The notes beneath the pieces are model-generated. The model did no database searches. It was not told the origin of the DNA and saw only the letters and a program-made list of their open reading frames with translations. Positions 1 through 8,893 of a stretch of 64,000 nt of DNA are shown here, piece after piece. The DNA comes from Thiocapsa roseilacustris (GTDB taxonomy: Bacteria; Pseudomonadota; Gammaproteobacteria; Chromatiales; Chromatiaceae), in assembly GCF_041903755.1 (NCBI RefSeq), contig NZ_JBBWVE010000013.1, positions 1 through 64,000 on the forward strand, in the 5' to 3' direction. Each line of letters begins with the position of its first letter. The stretch's first letter is position 1. The translations under genes were made by a program, and so were the position numbers.

Positions 1-191
1 GGGCAACGGTCGGCTACCGGGGCCGGGACGCCTTCGCCGTGGGTGAAGGCCGACTCCTGCGCCGCTTTCCGATCTATCGGGACGGGGACAGCGACACCGA
101 GCCCACCGGCGGTATGCGGCAGCTGCAATACCGCCTGGAGCCCGGCGAGGCGGGTTGGCGGCTGGTCGTGGACCAGGTGCTCGCGTACTGA
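1..191 (+). CDS. C-terminal fragment of an unrecognised protein
   Basis: The window opens inside a reading frame (first full codon at position 3) that runs 62 residues to a TGA at 189-191. The visible end contains GYRGRDAFAVGEGRL, a PTGGMRQLQYRLEP stretch and ends in DQVLAY. Glycine, arginine and aromatic residues with no hydrophobic segment suggest a soluble or periplasmic beta-rich domain. I do not recognise the family with certainty and do not assign a function. The frame is supported by its clean GC3 pattern and the absence of internal stops. Confidence 0.6.
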   Translation, partial: ATVGYRGRDAFAVGEGRLLRRFPIYRDGDSDTEPTGGMRQLQYRLEPGEAGWRLVVDQVLAY

Positions 192-402
192 CCCGTCTGT
201 GATTCAGCCCCCATCTTGAGACCCTGGACCTGCGGCAAGGCCGGCCGAACGGTGCCGGTCTCGCCCGCCAACGCCGGGCCGACCCCGAGCGGTGCATCAC
301 CCCACCTGCCCTTGGCGACGCGCGCCATCTTCCCGGCTCTCTGCATCCGGTCCGTCGTGCCGAACGCGAAGCAGACTGCACAAGAACGAACGAGGCACCC
401 CC

Positions 403-2379
403 ATGACCCCCGATCAGATCGTCGCATTGGTTCTGGCGCTGACTTCGCCGCCCCCCACCGAACCGCTGTTTCCGGTGATTGCCGCGGGTGGTGCAGATGC
501 CCGCTATCCTGTCGTTGCCGCACCCTGTCCGCGTCCGTTGGCCCCGTTCGAGGTCGAAGGCCGGACGGTTGCCTGCGGCAAGGTCAGCGTGCCCGAGGAT
601 CACGCCAAACCGGACGGGCGGCGGATCGATCTGACCTTCATGATCTTCAAGTCCCGTTCGCTCGCGCCCGCGCCCGATGCCGTGGTGCACCTGCACGGCG
701 GGCCGGGCTCGGGGATCGTGAATCGCGTCTCGTTGACCTCGACCTTCTTCGAACATTTGCGGGCGCGGCGCCATGTGGTGGCCTTCGATCAGCGGGGCCT
801 GGATGTCTCGGCCTCGGCCGAGTCGCGCTGTTTCGCGACGCTCGCCTCGAACCCCGAGGGCCTGGTACAGGCGACCCGCGGCATCGGCGACCGAGTGGCG
901 CTGACCCGCACCCTGACTCGCGCCTGTCTCGACGAGATCAAGGCCTCCGGCGCCGACATCTCCAAGATCAACACCGAGCAAAACGCCATGGACGTGCGCG
1001 CGGTGATGCACACGCTGGGCTACCCGACCTACAACGCCTACGGCATCTCCTACGGCACGAAGCTGGCGCAGGAGGTGATGCGCACCGCGCCCGAGGGGCT
1101 GCGCGCGGTCGTGCTCGACAGCGTGGCGCCGGTGCAGGTGCCGATCTACGACATGCTTGCCGTTCCTCATGCCGAGTCGATCCAGCTTGTCTTCGACGCC
1201 TGCACGGCCGATCCGCAATGCAAAGCGGCCTATCCCGACCTACGCAACCGCTTCTGGGCGCTTTGGGCAAAGCTCGAAGCCACGCCGATCGAAACGCCCG
1301 ACGCCACCATCGGCTCCGACGCCCTCTTCGAGCTGTTCGCCGGCCGGAATGACTGGAAGGCCCAGATTCAGGGTCTGACCGGCTACATCCCGAAGATCAT
1401 TGCGGAACTGGAGGACGGCAATCCCCGAACCCTTCTCGATCTGCAGGCCGACCGTATCCGGCTGTACTCGACGCACGAATCCGTCATGGCGGGGCTGACC
1501 GGGCTCGACGGCGATATCTTGGCTTTCGCGCAAGGCGCGCTGAAGCTCGTGCAGATGGGCAAGCTCAACGAACAGGCGATGCGGCTTGCGCTCGAACGGC
1601 TCGAAGCCGATCGTGCCGCCGCCGCGGGGACCGGGCTGGTCGAGGAATTCGAGGCCGCACTACTTGCCGCCGCCCGGGCGCTGCCCGACCAAAGCGGGCG
1701 CGTGGCCTTCGCAACCGATTACCTGCGTCTGCGGACGGGGGCACGGACGCGCGAGGCGCTGGGGGCGGTGCTTACGCAGCACTTCGACGGCGAGACATTC
1801 CAGCGCCTCGCCGCACTCTCCCGCATGATGGATGCCGGCCAGCTTGCGCAGGTGTTCGACCGGATCGGCGCCGACAACTCGGCGCTGGACATGGTCCTGC
1901 TCGAAGGCTTCCAGACCGACATGTTCGCCTGTCAGGAGGACATGGACATCAACTCGCGCGAAGGCGCCGCGGCGGTCAGCGCCCGTCTGAAGGCCGAGTA
2001 CGGCTGGCCCGACAGACTGGCAGGCAGGTTCGAGACCGTCATCAACACCGGCTTCTTCGACCTCTGCGAGGAGTTCGAGCCGCACCCGCGCCCGGGTTTT
2101 CACGATCCGGTCACCGCGCCGATCCCGACGCTCGTGATGCAGGGCGCGCTCGACACCCAGACGGCGCCCTCCTGGGGGGCTCTGATGGTGTCCTCGCTGC
2201 CGAAGGGCCGGCTGGTGTTTTTCCCCGAAACCGGGCACGGCACGCTGGCCTTTTCCCAATGCGCGCGCGACATCGGCGCGGCCTTCATCGATAACCCCGA
2301 GGCCAGCTTAGACTCCTCGTGCGCCGAGGCGTTGACCCCCGCCTTCATCCTGCCCGACGCAAGCCGCTCGTCATCGTGA
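403..2379 (+). CDS. TAP-like alpha/beta hydrolase (S33-type), copy 1
   Basis: A 658-residue serine hydrolase related to tripeptidyl aminopeptidases (alpha/beta-hydrolase fold plus the C-terminal TAP-like domain). An oxyanion-hole region HGGPGSG lies near residue 105, the nucleophile elbow GISYGT puts Ser at 216, the acid is Asp584 in GALDTQT and the base is His612 in TGHGTL. It probably cleaves short peptides or esters; the true substrate is unknown. The ATG at 403 is preferred over the in-frame ATG at 292 because copy 2 (3404-5398) starts with the same MTPDQI sequence. The N-terminus has a short hydrophobic run but no basic n-region, so export is uncertain. Confidence 0.88.
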   Translation: MTPDQIVALVLALTSPPPTEPLFPVIAAGGADARYPVVAAPCPRPLAPFEVEGRTVACGKVSVPEDHAKPDGRRIDLTFMIFKSRSLAPAPDAVVHLHGGPGSGIVNRVSLTSTFFEHLRARRHVVAFDQRGLDVSASAESRCFATLASNPEGLVQATRGIGDRVALTRTLTRACLDEIKASGADISKINTEQNAMDVRAVMHTLGYPTYNAYGISYGTKLAQEVMRTAPEGLRAVVLDSVAPVQVPIYDMLAVPHAESIQLVFDACTADPQCKAAYPDLRNRFWALWAKLEATPIETPDATIGSDALFELFAGRNDWKAQIQGLTGYIPKIIAELEDGNPRTLLDLQADRIRLYSTHESVMAGLTGLDGDILAFAQGALKLVQMGKLNEQAMRLALERLEADRAAAAGTGLVEEFEAALLAAARALPDQSGRVAFATDYLRLRTGARTREALGAVLTQHFDGETFQRLAALSRMMDAGQLAQVFDRIGADNSALDMVLLEGFQTDMFACQEDMDINSREGAAAVSARLKAEYGWPDRLAGRFETVINTGFFDLCEEFEPHPRPGFHDPVTAPIPTLVMQGALDTQTAPSWGALMVSSLPKGRLVFFPETGHGTLAFSQCARDIGAAFIDNPEASLDSSCAEALTPAFILPDASRSSS

Positions 2380-2512
2380 TGAACGCGTCCCGCCGCCTTG
2401 CGGTCACTGAAGCCGCCGCTGTCAGGAAATTCCCGACGGAATTTCCCCGATGTTGCTCTCCGTGCACGATCTTTACACTCCCGACCCCAGACTCACCATT
2501 CGGAGCCCCGAA

Positions 2513-3205
2513 ATGAAAACGCTCGGCCTGTCGCTTCTGCTCTTCTTCTGCTCGCTGCCCGTCCTGGCTGGCGACGAGATCCGCGAGGAGCGGGTGCAAT
2601 TCAAGGCCGGCACCTCGGGAACCACGCTCAAGGGCAACCTGCGTGGTCGGGATACCCTGGACTACGTGCTCGGTGCCAAGGCCGGACAGCACATGACCGT
2701 CGAGCTGCACACGGACAATCCGCAGAACTACTTCAACATTTTGCCGCCGGGCAGCAGCGACGAAGCGATCTTTGTCGGCAGCAGCTCCGGCAACCGCTTC
2801 GACGGAACCCTGCCCGACAGCGGCGACTACCGGATCCGAGTCTACCTGATGCGCGCCGCCGCCCGGCGTGACGAGCAGGCCAGCTACAGACTGAGCATCC
2901 ACATCGGCGGCGACCATCACCAAAGCTCCGCCGCGCCGACGGGGGACTTCGCGGACGGTCTGTCCGGCGGGCCGGACTATTGGGAGGTGACGGGCGTCCC
3001 GCGGGGCGACACCCTGAATGTGCGCGCCGGACCCTCGTCGCACGAGACGGTCCTCGACGAGGTCGACAACGGGACCCTGCTGCGTAACCTCGGTTGTCGC
3101 ATGTCGGGTGGGCACCGCTGGTGCCGGGTCGCGCCTCTGGGGGGCTCGGGCGCCAGCGGCTGGGTCGCCGGAAGTTATCTGCGCGAGTCGGCCTATCAGC
3201 CTTGA
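2513..3205 (+). CDS. Exported SH3b-domain protein
   Basis: A 230-residue protein. A clear signal peptide (MKTLGLSLLLFFCSLPVLAG) is followed by a beta-rich domain of about 120 residues of the kind that binds or coats envelope components (GKLRG-like repeats, YFNILPPGS, DYRIRVYLMR). A bacterial SH3b domain sits at about residues 160-230, with the hallmark DTLNVRAGPS and a closing GWVAGSYL. SH3b domains usually bind peptidoglycan or other cell-wall ligands. It lies between the two TAP-like hydrolase copies on the same strand, 133 bp after the first and 198 bp before the second. A role together with those hydrolases is inference from position only. Confidence 0.82.
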   Translation: MKTLGLSLLLFFCSLPVLAGDEIREERVQFKAGTSGTTLKGNLRGRDTLDYVLGAKAGQHMTVELHTDNPQNYFNILPPGSSDEAIFVGSSSGNRFDGTLPDSGDYRIRVYLMRAAARRDEQASYRLSIHIGGDHHQSSAAPTGDFADGLSGGPDYWEVTGVPRGDTLNVRAGPSSHETVLDEVDNGTLLRNLGCRMSGGHRWCRVAPLGGSGASGWVAGSYLRESAYQP

Positions 3206-3403
3206 ACCGGCCTGTTGACCCTGCTGGAGGGCGAACCCGGGCCATGGAAGGTGCTGTGCGCGAAATGGTCCCGCGCCACAGCAGTACCCCGCCTCTGTGT
3301 CCCCGCGAACGCGACGCACGGGGGACGGTGGCGACCTCCAGACCCATGACACCCTTCTTTAAGCTGGCCATTACCGGGCACCGCTGAAACCGAGGCGTAG
3401 ACG

Positions 3404-5398
3404 ATGACCCCCGACCAGATCCTTGCATTCGTACTGGCGCTGACCTCGCCGGAGCCCGCCACCTCGGCCTTCCCCGTCATCGCCGCGGGCGGCGCGGACG
3501 CCCGCTTCCCGGTCAAGGCGGCGCCCTGCCCGCGGCCCCTGGCCCCCTTCGAGATCGAGGGCAAGACCGTCGCCTGCGGCACCGTCTCGGTCCCCGAGGA
3601 CCACGCCAAGCCCGAGGGCCGGCGCATCCCGCTGACCTTCATGATCTTCAAGTCCCGCTCCCTGGTGCCAGCACCGGACGCTGTGGTGCACCTGCACGGC
3701 GGGCCCGGCATCGGCATCGTCGAGAACGTCGCCCTGACCTCGACCTATTTCGAGGGCCTACGGGCGCGGCGCGATCTGGTCGCCTTCGATCAGCGCGGGG
3801 TGGACGCCTCCGCCGGGCGTGAGACCCGCTGCCTCGCCACCCTGGCCGACCACGCCGGGGAACTGGCCGCGGCGGCCAAGGCCGGGGGCAAGGGTGCGGC
3901 ACTGCCACCCGAGGTCACCCGGGCCTGTCTCGACGAGCTGGCGGCGTCCGGCGCCGACATCTCCAAGATCAACACCGAGCAGAACGCCCGTGACGTCCAG
4001 GCGGTGATGCGCGCCCTGGGCTACCCGGTCTACAACGCCTACGGGCTCTCCTACGGCACCAAGCTGGGGCTGGAGGTGATGCGCACCGCCCCCGAAGGGC
4101 TGCGTTCGGTGGTCCTGGACTCGGTGGCCCCGCCCCATGTGCCGACCTACGACACCATTGCCCTGCCGTCCGCCGAGTCCTTCGAGGCCATCTTCGACCA
4201 GTGCGCTGCCGACCCCGGTTGCGCCGCCGCCTATCCGAACCTCAAGGTGCGCTTTTGGGCCCTGTACTCCAAGCTCACCAAGACGCCGGTCGAAGGCCCC
4301 GCCGGCAAGGTGGACGGGGAGGCCCTGGTGAACCTGGCGGACTGGCGCAACGACTACAAGAACCAAGCCCAGGGCCTGACGGGCTACGTGCCTAAGCTGG
4401 TGGCGGAGCTGGAGCAGGGGGTGACCACCACCTACGACGCCGTGATGCAGGGCAAGCTGCCCCCGCCCCAGACCCCGGAGGCGGCCCTGGCCGGGCTCAA
4501 GGGGCTCGATGCCGACTCCCTGGCCTTCGCCCAGACGGCGCTCCGCCTCGCCCAGCAGGGTCAGATCCAAGCGGATGCCGTCAAGACGGTGCTGGAGCGC
4601 CTGGAGACAGACCGCGCCGCCGTGGCCGCCGGTGCAGGGCTGACGGAGCAATTCGAGTCCGCGCTGGCGGTGGCCGCCAAGGCCCTGCCCACCGAGCAGG
4701 CGCGGCTCGCCTTCGCTTCGGACTACCTGCGCCTGCGCACTGGGGCGCCCACGGGCGAGGCCCTACGGGCCATGATCGACCGGCACTTCGCGGGGGCCGA
4801 CCGCCAGCGCCTCGACGCCCTCGTCGAGATGATGACGCCGCAGAACCTGGCCGACACCTTCGCCCGCATCTCCAAGGACAACCGCAAGCTCGACTACATG
4901 CTGGTGGAGGGCTTCCAGACCCTGATGTACGCCTGCCAGGAGGACATGGACTTCAACTCCCCCGCCGGTGCCGCGGCCATGAGCGCACGGCTGAAGAAGG
5001 ACTACCTCTGGCCGGCGGAGGCCATCCAGCCGGCGGAGGCCTTGATCGGCGGCTTCTACACCAGTTGCGAGCTCTTTCCCAAGCACTTCAGGCCCGGCTT
5101 CCACGACCCGGTGACGGCGGACATCCCGACCCTGGTCTTCTCCGGCAAGATGGACACCCAGACCGCCACCAGCTGGGGCCAGGAGACGGCCCGCCACCTG
5201 CCCCGCAGCCAGGCCATCGTCGTCCCCGAGGCCGGGCACGGGGTACTCGCCTTCTCCCAATTCGCCCGGGATCTGGGCGTGGCCTTCATCGAGAATCCCG
5301 AGGTGCCCCTGGACAAGTCCTGCGTGGCCTCTCTGACCCCGACCTTCGTGCTGCCCGAGGGACAGCCGAATGGGCCCGCTGGCGGGGGCCCCCAATGA
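3404..5398 (+). CDS. TAP-like alpha/beta hydrolase (S33-type), copy 2
   Basis: A 664-residue paralogue of the 403-2379 gene, alignable end to end. The catalytic residues fall at the same numbers: Ser216 in GLSYGT, Asp584 in GKMDTQT and His612 in AGHGVL. The copies share long blocks (for example SGADISKINTEQNA and MRTAPEGLR) but have diverged in the middle helical cap (about residues 260-430), where substrate choice is normally set. Codon third positions here are even more GC-rich than in copy 1. An old tandem duplication is the simplest explanation. Confidence 0.88.
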   Translation: MTPDQILAFVLALTSPEPATSAFPVIAAGGADARFPVKAAPCPRPLAPFEIEGKTVACGTVSVPEDHAKPEGRRIPLTFMIFKSRSLVPAPDAVVHLHGGPGIGIVENVALTSTYFEGLRARRDLVAFDQRGVDASAGRETRCLATLADHAGELAAAAKAGGKGAALPPEVTRACLDELAASGADISKINTEQNARDVQAVMRALGYPVYNAYGLSYGTKLGLEVMRTAPEGLRSVVLDSVAPPHVPTYDTIALPSAESFEAIFDQCAADPGCAAAYPNLKVRFWALYSKLTKTPVEGPAGKVDGEALVNLADWRNDYKNQAQGLTGYVPKLVAELEQGVTTTYDAVMQGKLPPPQTPEAALAGLKGLDADSLAFAQTALRLAQQGQIQADAVKTVLERLETDRAAVAAGAGLTEQFESALAVAAKALPTEQARLAFASDYLRLRTGAPTGEALRAMIDRHFAGADRQRLDALVEMMTPQNLADTFARISKDNRKLDYMLVEGFQTLMYACQEDMDFNSPAGAAAMSARLKKDYLWPAEAIQPAEALIGGFYTSCELFPKHFRPGFHDPVTADIPTLVFSGKMDTQTATSWGQETARHLPRSQAIVVPEAGHGVLAFSQFARDLGVAFIENPEVPLDKSCVASLTPTFVLPEGQPNGPAGGGPQ

Positions 5399-5570
5399 GC
5401 GCCGCAGCGCAGCTCACGGCCGGCGACGGGGAGCGCATCGGCTGACTCGACGGCGCGGGGCGCGACGTCCTCTCGACCGGGACTCACCCCTGGCCCGCTC
5501 GGGGCCGTCCGAACCTCGGGCGGGGTCGGCCCCGATTATTCCGCGTCGCTTTTTTTCGAGGAGAGCTCCG

Positions 5571-6068
5571 ATGACATCCACCGCCGCAGCCGTGTGCGAG
5601 GCCCTTGCCGCCCTCGGTCTTCCCGACCTCGCGGTCGTCGCCGATCCCGGCGATGTGGCCGCGCTGGAGCAGACCGCCGGATGCCGGATCGGATTCGCCG
5701 CGGCGTTGCGCCTCGCGCTCGAGGCATTCCTCCGGGATGGGCGTGGCAGCCCCGGGCAAGGGCATGATTCGGCGCTGGACCTGGTCCGCGCCGCACCCGA
5801 TGCCTATAGACTGGATCCGGCCCCGACCGACGCGGCTATCTCGGAGGCTCTGCGGCGGATGCTGGCCGAGGATCCACAGGCATGTATCGTGCTGCTGAGC
5901 GCTACGACCATCCAGGAGCCCTCTTATCGGTTCTTGCCCGAATACGGGGAGGACATTGCGACGCACTGGGTCTTTCGCATCGTCGCTCCATCCGGATGGC
6001 CTTCGCTCCAATGGGCCATTGTCGATCCCCGCGGCGAAACTGCCGCCTACAGCTACGGATTCGAGTGA
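5571..6068 (+). CDS. Hypothetical 165-residue protein
   Basis: Starts at an ATG preceded by a strong Shine-Dalgarno (GAGGAGAG, 5559-5566). No signal peptide or membrane segment is visible. The first 100 residues are helical (LALEAFLRDG, SEALRRMLAE); the last 40 look like beta strands (THWVFRIVAPSGW, LQWAIVDPRGE). The stop is 2 bp from the ATG of the CPBP protease gene, so the two are probably co-transcribed and translationally coupled. I do not recognise the family. Confidence 0.7.
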   Translation: MTSTAAAVCEALAALGLPDLAVVADPGDVAALEQTAGCRIGFAAALRLALEAFLRDGRGSPGQGHDSALDLVRAAPDAYRLDPAPTDAAISEALRRMLAEDPQACIVLLSATTIQEPSYRFLPEYGEDIATHWVFRIVAPSGWPSLQWAIVDPRGETAAYSYGFE

Positions 6069-6070
6069 TC

Positions 6071-6832
6071 ATGAGCCGACGCATCCTGCTGGCGCTCGGC
6101 GCCTTCGTCATCTGGACCGCCATCACCCTGATCGTCGGACGTCTGCGCGCCGGCGGCGAGGCCGAATTGGTGGAAGCAGTGACCCACGGGTTCAACTGGA
6201 CCTATCTGCTTGCCGCGGCCTTTCTGCTGGCCGTCGTCGCCTGGCAGCGTTGGGATGACGTGGGACTCACGAGTGCGCCCGCAGCCGGCAGTCTGCGCCT
6301 GCTCTGGCTGCCCGCCCTCTATATCGCCGGTTTCCTGGCGATAGCGGTCCTTCTGGGACTGCCGCCAATCGCTGTGATCTTCTTCGTCCTCGTCAATTCC
6401 TTGTTCGTCGGGCTGTCGGAGGAGTTGATGTTTCGCGGCATCCTCCTGCAGGCGTTCCGCCACCGCATGGCCATCTGGCCCGCGATCCTGCTCACCGCGC
6501 TCCTGTTCGGGGGGATTCACAGCCTGAACGTCTTCACCACCGGTCACCTGCTGACCTCGGTGATCCAATCGGGCGCGGCTCTGCTGAGCGGGCTCCTGTT
6601 CATCGCGATCCGCCTGCGTACCGGTTCCCTCTGGCCCGCCATCATCACCCATGGTCTGTGGGATTTCGGCACCTTCACCATGGGCGCCTCAGGTGGAGCG
6701 CCGGCGGACCCGCAGATGGCCCAAACCACCTTCCAGATGCTCTTTCCGCTACTGCTGGTGCTGCCAAACGCCATCTATGCCCTGTGGCTACTACGGCATG
6801 TGGGCCGCACCCATGCGCGGCCCGAGGATTGA
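6071..6832 (+). CDS. CPBP-family intramembrane metalloprotease
   Basis: A 253-residue polytopic membrane protein of the CPBP/Abi family. The three conserved motifs are present: EELMFRG (residues 117-123), FGGIH (147-151, second metal-ligand helix) and HGLWD (about 194-198). About eight hydrophobic segments surround them. The family includes eukaryotic CAAX prenyl proteases and bacterial enzymes or immunity proteins that cut substrates within the membrane; the substrate cannot be told here. The gene follows the hypothetical gene at 5571 by 2 bp. Confidence 0.85.
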   Translation: MSRRILLALGAFVIWTAITLIVGRLRAGGEAELVEAVTHGFNWTYLLAAAFLLAVVAWQRWDDVGLTSAPAAGSLRLLWLPALYIAGFLAIAVLLGLPPIAVIFFVLVNSLFVGLSEELMFRGILLQAFRHRMAIWPAILLTALLFGGIHSLNVFTTGHLLTSVIQSGAALLSGLLFIAIRLRTGSLWPAIITHGLWDFGTFTMGASGGAPADPQMAQTTFQMLFPLLLVLPNAIYALWLLRHVGRTHARPED

Positions 6833-7016
6833 GTCGATGCGAATGCTCCAGTCGCGCATCGCATCGGCATGGCGGCACCTCGACTCCGAGCCCGGGTGCC
6901 GGATCGGGCGATCCCGCCCCATCCGCGGTGGTGGCTCGCTCACCCATTCGGGTCATTCGCCGACCCGTTTTTCCAAGCCCCCGAGGGGGCGCGTCAACAA
7001 CCGAGGACTTAAGAAC

Positions 7017-7343
7017 ATGATCAAACCATTGGCGGTCTCGCTGCTGCTCGGGTCGTTCGTCGTCGCCGGCTGCGTCGAGAGCAGCTCCACCACATCCACC
7101 GCAACCCCGGCCGTCACCGGCGGCGACCTCACCGGGGCCCCGGCCCGCGCCTGTCGAACGGCGATCGCCAAACAAACCGGAAAATCCGCAAGCGATGTCG
7201 CCGTCTTCGACGTCGCGGAGTCCGAGGCCGGGATCACCGTCGAGGCAACCGTGGCGGGTGCCGAGGCACCCTGGCGCTGCTACGCGGATCGTTCCGGGCG
7301 GGTCAACAATGTGATGTATACCGGCAGCGAAGGCGCGCTCTGA
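7017..7343 (+). CDS. Small lipoprotein
   Basis: A 108-residue protein with a lipoprotein signal peptide: MIKPLAVSLLLG then the lipobox VVAGC, with Cys19 as the predicted lipidation site. The mature part has a Ser/Thr-rich linker (about residues 22-40) and a compact domain with Cys47 and Cys92, which could form a disulfide (ARACRTAIAKQTGK and APWRCYADRSG). The pattern is seen in small periplasmic proteins of unknown function. An ATG at 7017 follows CCGAGGACTTAAGAAC, giving an acceptable ribosome binding site. Confidence 0.75.
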   Translation: MIKPLAVSLLLGSFVVAGCVESSSTTSTATPAVTGGDLTGAPARACRTAIAKQTGKSASDVAVFDVAESEAGITVEATVAGAEAPWRCYADRSGRVNNVMYTGSEGAL

Positions 7344-7514
7344 CCCAACGCCGCCCGGGCTTGTCCAACGGGCGTCATCCTTGTCCTGCGCCAATGACAT
7401 CGCGGCAGCGGCGAACAGCATCAGGATCCGCGAAAAACACCCCGCTCGGCTGGCACGGCCATGTCCGGCGGTTTGCTCATATCGTCGAACAGAACAGCAA
7501 AGAGGTTAGCGACC

Positions 7515-7808
7515 ATGAAGAAGATTGCCGTCACCATCGCCGCCTTGTCCCTGGCCGGAGCAGCCAACGCAGGTGTCCCGCTCTTCAACGGCACCTGTCC
7601 GGGCGACATCGAGGTGCACGCCGACGCGGGAGGACCCGTTTACTTCAACGGCAAGGAGGCGAAGCTCAAGAAGTTCAACGACAACTATTTCGAAGCCACG
7701 GGTGCGGGGATCACGCTCTCCATCTCCATCAACCCGGACGAGACGGTCTCGCTCAGCTATACCGGCAAGCACGGCGCCAATGGTGTGTGCGAGGTCTCCG
7801 GAGACTGA
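7515..7808 (+). CDS. Small exported protein, intact copy
   Basis: A 97-residue exported protein: signal peptide MKKIAVTIAALSLAGAANA, then a mature domain of about 77 residues with two cysteines (NGTCPGDI and NGVCEVSG) that could be disulfide-linked. The composition resembles small periplasmic beta-sandwich proteins; function unknown. Its C-terminal 41 codons recur as a truncated copy at 31625-31750, directly upstream of a sensor kinase gene. This suggests that the ancestral locus was this small protein followed by the kinase and its regulator, and that the small protein may be a ligand or accessory factor (inference). Confidence 0.75.
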   Translation: MKKIAVTIAALSLAGAANAGVPLFNGTCPGDIEVHADAGGPVYFNGKEAKLKKFNDNYFEATGAGITLSISINPDETVSLSYTGKHGANGVCEVSGD

Positions 7809-8007
7809 CGCGACCTCCGCAGCGGCGCTGCTGCATGGCGCCGTCTAGGGCCTGCTTCGGCGCACGCGCCGAGCAGGCCCTGTTTCCTTGATTCCGGCCG
7901 GACATTCGGCGATTTGGCTGGAACCTTTTCCGGCCACCATGGATTTGCTTCTCTGCGCGGCAGAGAATGCCGTCATGACGACCGAACGAGACGCGCCATT
8001 GCAGAGC
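7686..8007 (+). repeat. Diverged direct duplicate, left copy (island boundary)
   Basis: Bases 7686-8007 align with 31628-31947 in the same orientation, clearly homologous but with scattered mismatches and at least one small indel. The block covers the 3' end of the small exported protein, the intergenic spacer and the first codons of a kinase gene (ATG at 7937 and ATG at 7975). In this left copy the kinase frame is lost about 12 codons after the second ATG. Confidence 0.8.
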
Positions 8008-8125
8008 ACGTCGAATTCGAGACCCTCGCCATGCGCGGCCCGATTCAGGCCCGAGAGCGAGCCCCGATCCTCGCCCGGGCAGCCGAGCACCGGCAGTTGC
8101 TCATAGCCGAATCGAGGAAGTACCA

Positions 8126-8245
8126 CCCATAAGCCGCTACTTCTTTCCCGAGCTCCAAGAGGTGCAAGCCCTGGAGCCCTATCGACTGCGTACGCGCTGG
8201 AGCACCGGTGAGACCCTGGAAGCGGACATCGCCGACAAGGTCAGC
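8126..8245 (+). pseudogene. DUF2442-like fragment
   Basis: The + strand frame reads ISRYFFPELQEVQ, then ALEPYRLRTRWSTGE and ADIADKV, the usual opening of DUF2442 proteins. The expected start ATG is ATA at 8129, and the frame departs from the family after about 35 codons. No DUF4160 partner is recognisable upstream. It is read as a decayed remnant. Confidence 0.4.
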
Positions 8246-8315
8246 AATGGCTGCGGATCGGCGGCACGTTTTGGCAGAAACGCGGCATTCATATCCGTGG
8301 TACGTCCCCTGTTTC

Positions 8316-8632
8316 CGCGCAACAACGCAACCGCTCAGAGCCTGGTGTTGATGGACGAGGTCGGACGCGGCACCAGCACCTTCGACGGTCTTTCGCTCGC
8401 CTGGTCCTGCGCGGTGGAGCTGGCCACGCGGACTGGAAGCGGGGCGCGGCGACACGCCGAACGCGATGCCGTCCAGCTCTCACTCTTCCCGCCGGATCCC
8501 GAACCTGCCCCGCCGCATCCGCTTCTGGGGGCCATGGAGGCAATCGAGCCCGACAGCTTGACGCCCCGAGCGGCCTTGGAGCTGCTGTATCGGCTGAAGG
8601 ATCTTTCGGCCGAGGGCGCAGCGGCCCGTTAG
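8316..8632 (+). pseudogene. mutS: mutS remnant with internal deletion
   Basis: The frame carries the MutS Walker B region (SLVLMDEVGRGTSTFDG, then LSLAWSCAVELA) and about 15 codons later the extreme C-terminus of MutS (QLSLFPPDPEP, DSLTPRAALELLYRLKDL). Everything between, including the composite ATPase/dimerisation part, and the whole first two thirds of MutS are missing. It cannot be functional. A copy of the GGTACGTCCCCT repeat (8298-8312) lies at its 5' edge. Confidence 0.75.
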
Positions 8633-8805
8633 CCCCCGGATCTCTTGTGCTCAAGACCGGAATCCTCCATGCGATGCTCAAATAGCTTGGACTGACGCTG
8701 ATGACGCGACGGCCCGGAGGATTTGGTGACAAAAGACAAAGGAGCCGGATCTCTTGAGCGGCTGGCAATCGGTGTGGTTCGCTCCCGCTCGCCGCATCCT
8801 GTGCG

Positions 8806-8880
8806 CTCTCCCCGGAACACCCTGCGAATTGAGTATACTGTTCCCGGAACTCCCGACTCCCGGAACTCCCGAGTTCCCCT
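8806..8880. repeat. Dispersed repeat, ATACTGTCCC family, unit 1
   Basis: Contains the core GAATTGAGTATACTG followed by repeated CCCGGAACTCCC blocks. The same core occurs at 12531, 15403 (twice), 26520 and 27378. Such units are typical of REP-like elements mobilised by REP-associated tyrosine (Y1) transposases, but no such transposase is in the window. It lies directly upstream of the GGDEF gene. Confidence 0.65.
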
Positions 8881-8893
8881 CTTAAAGCCAGCG

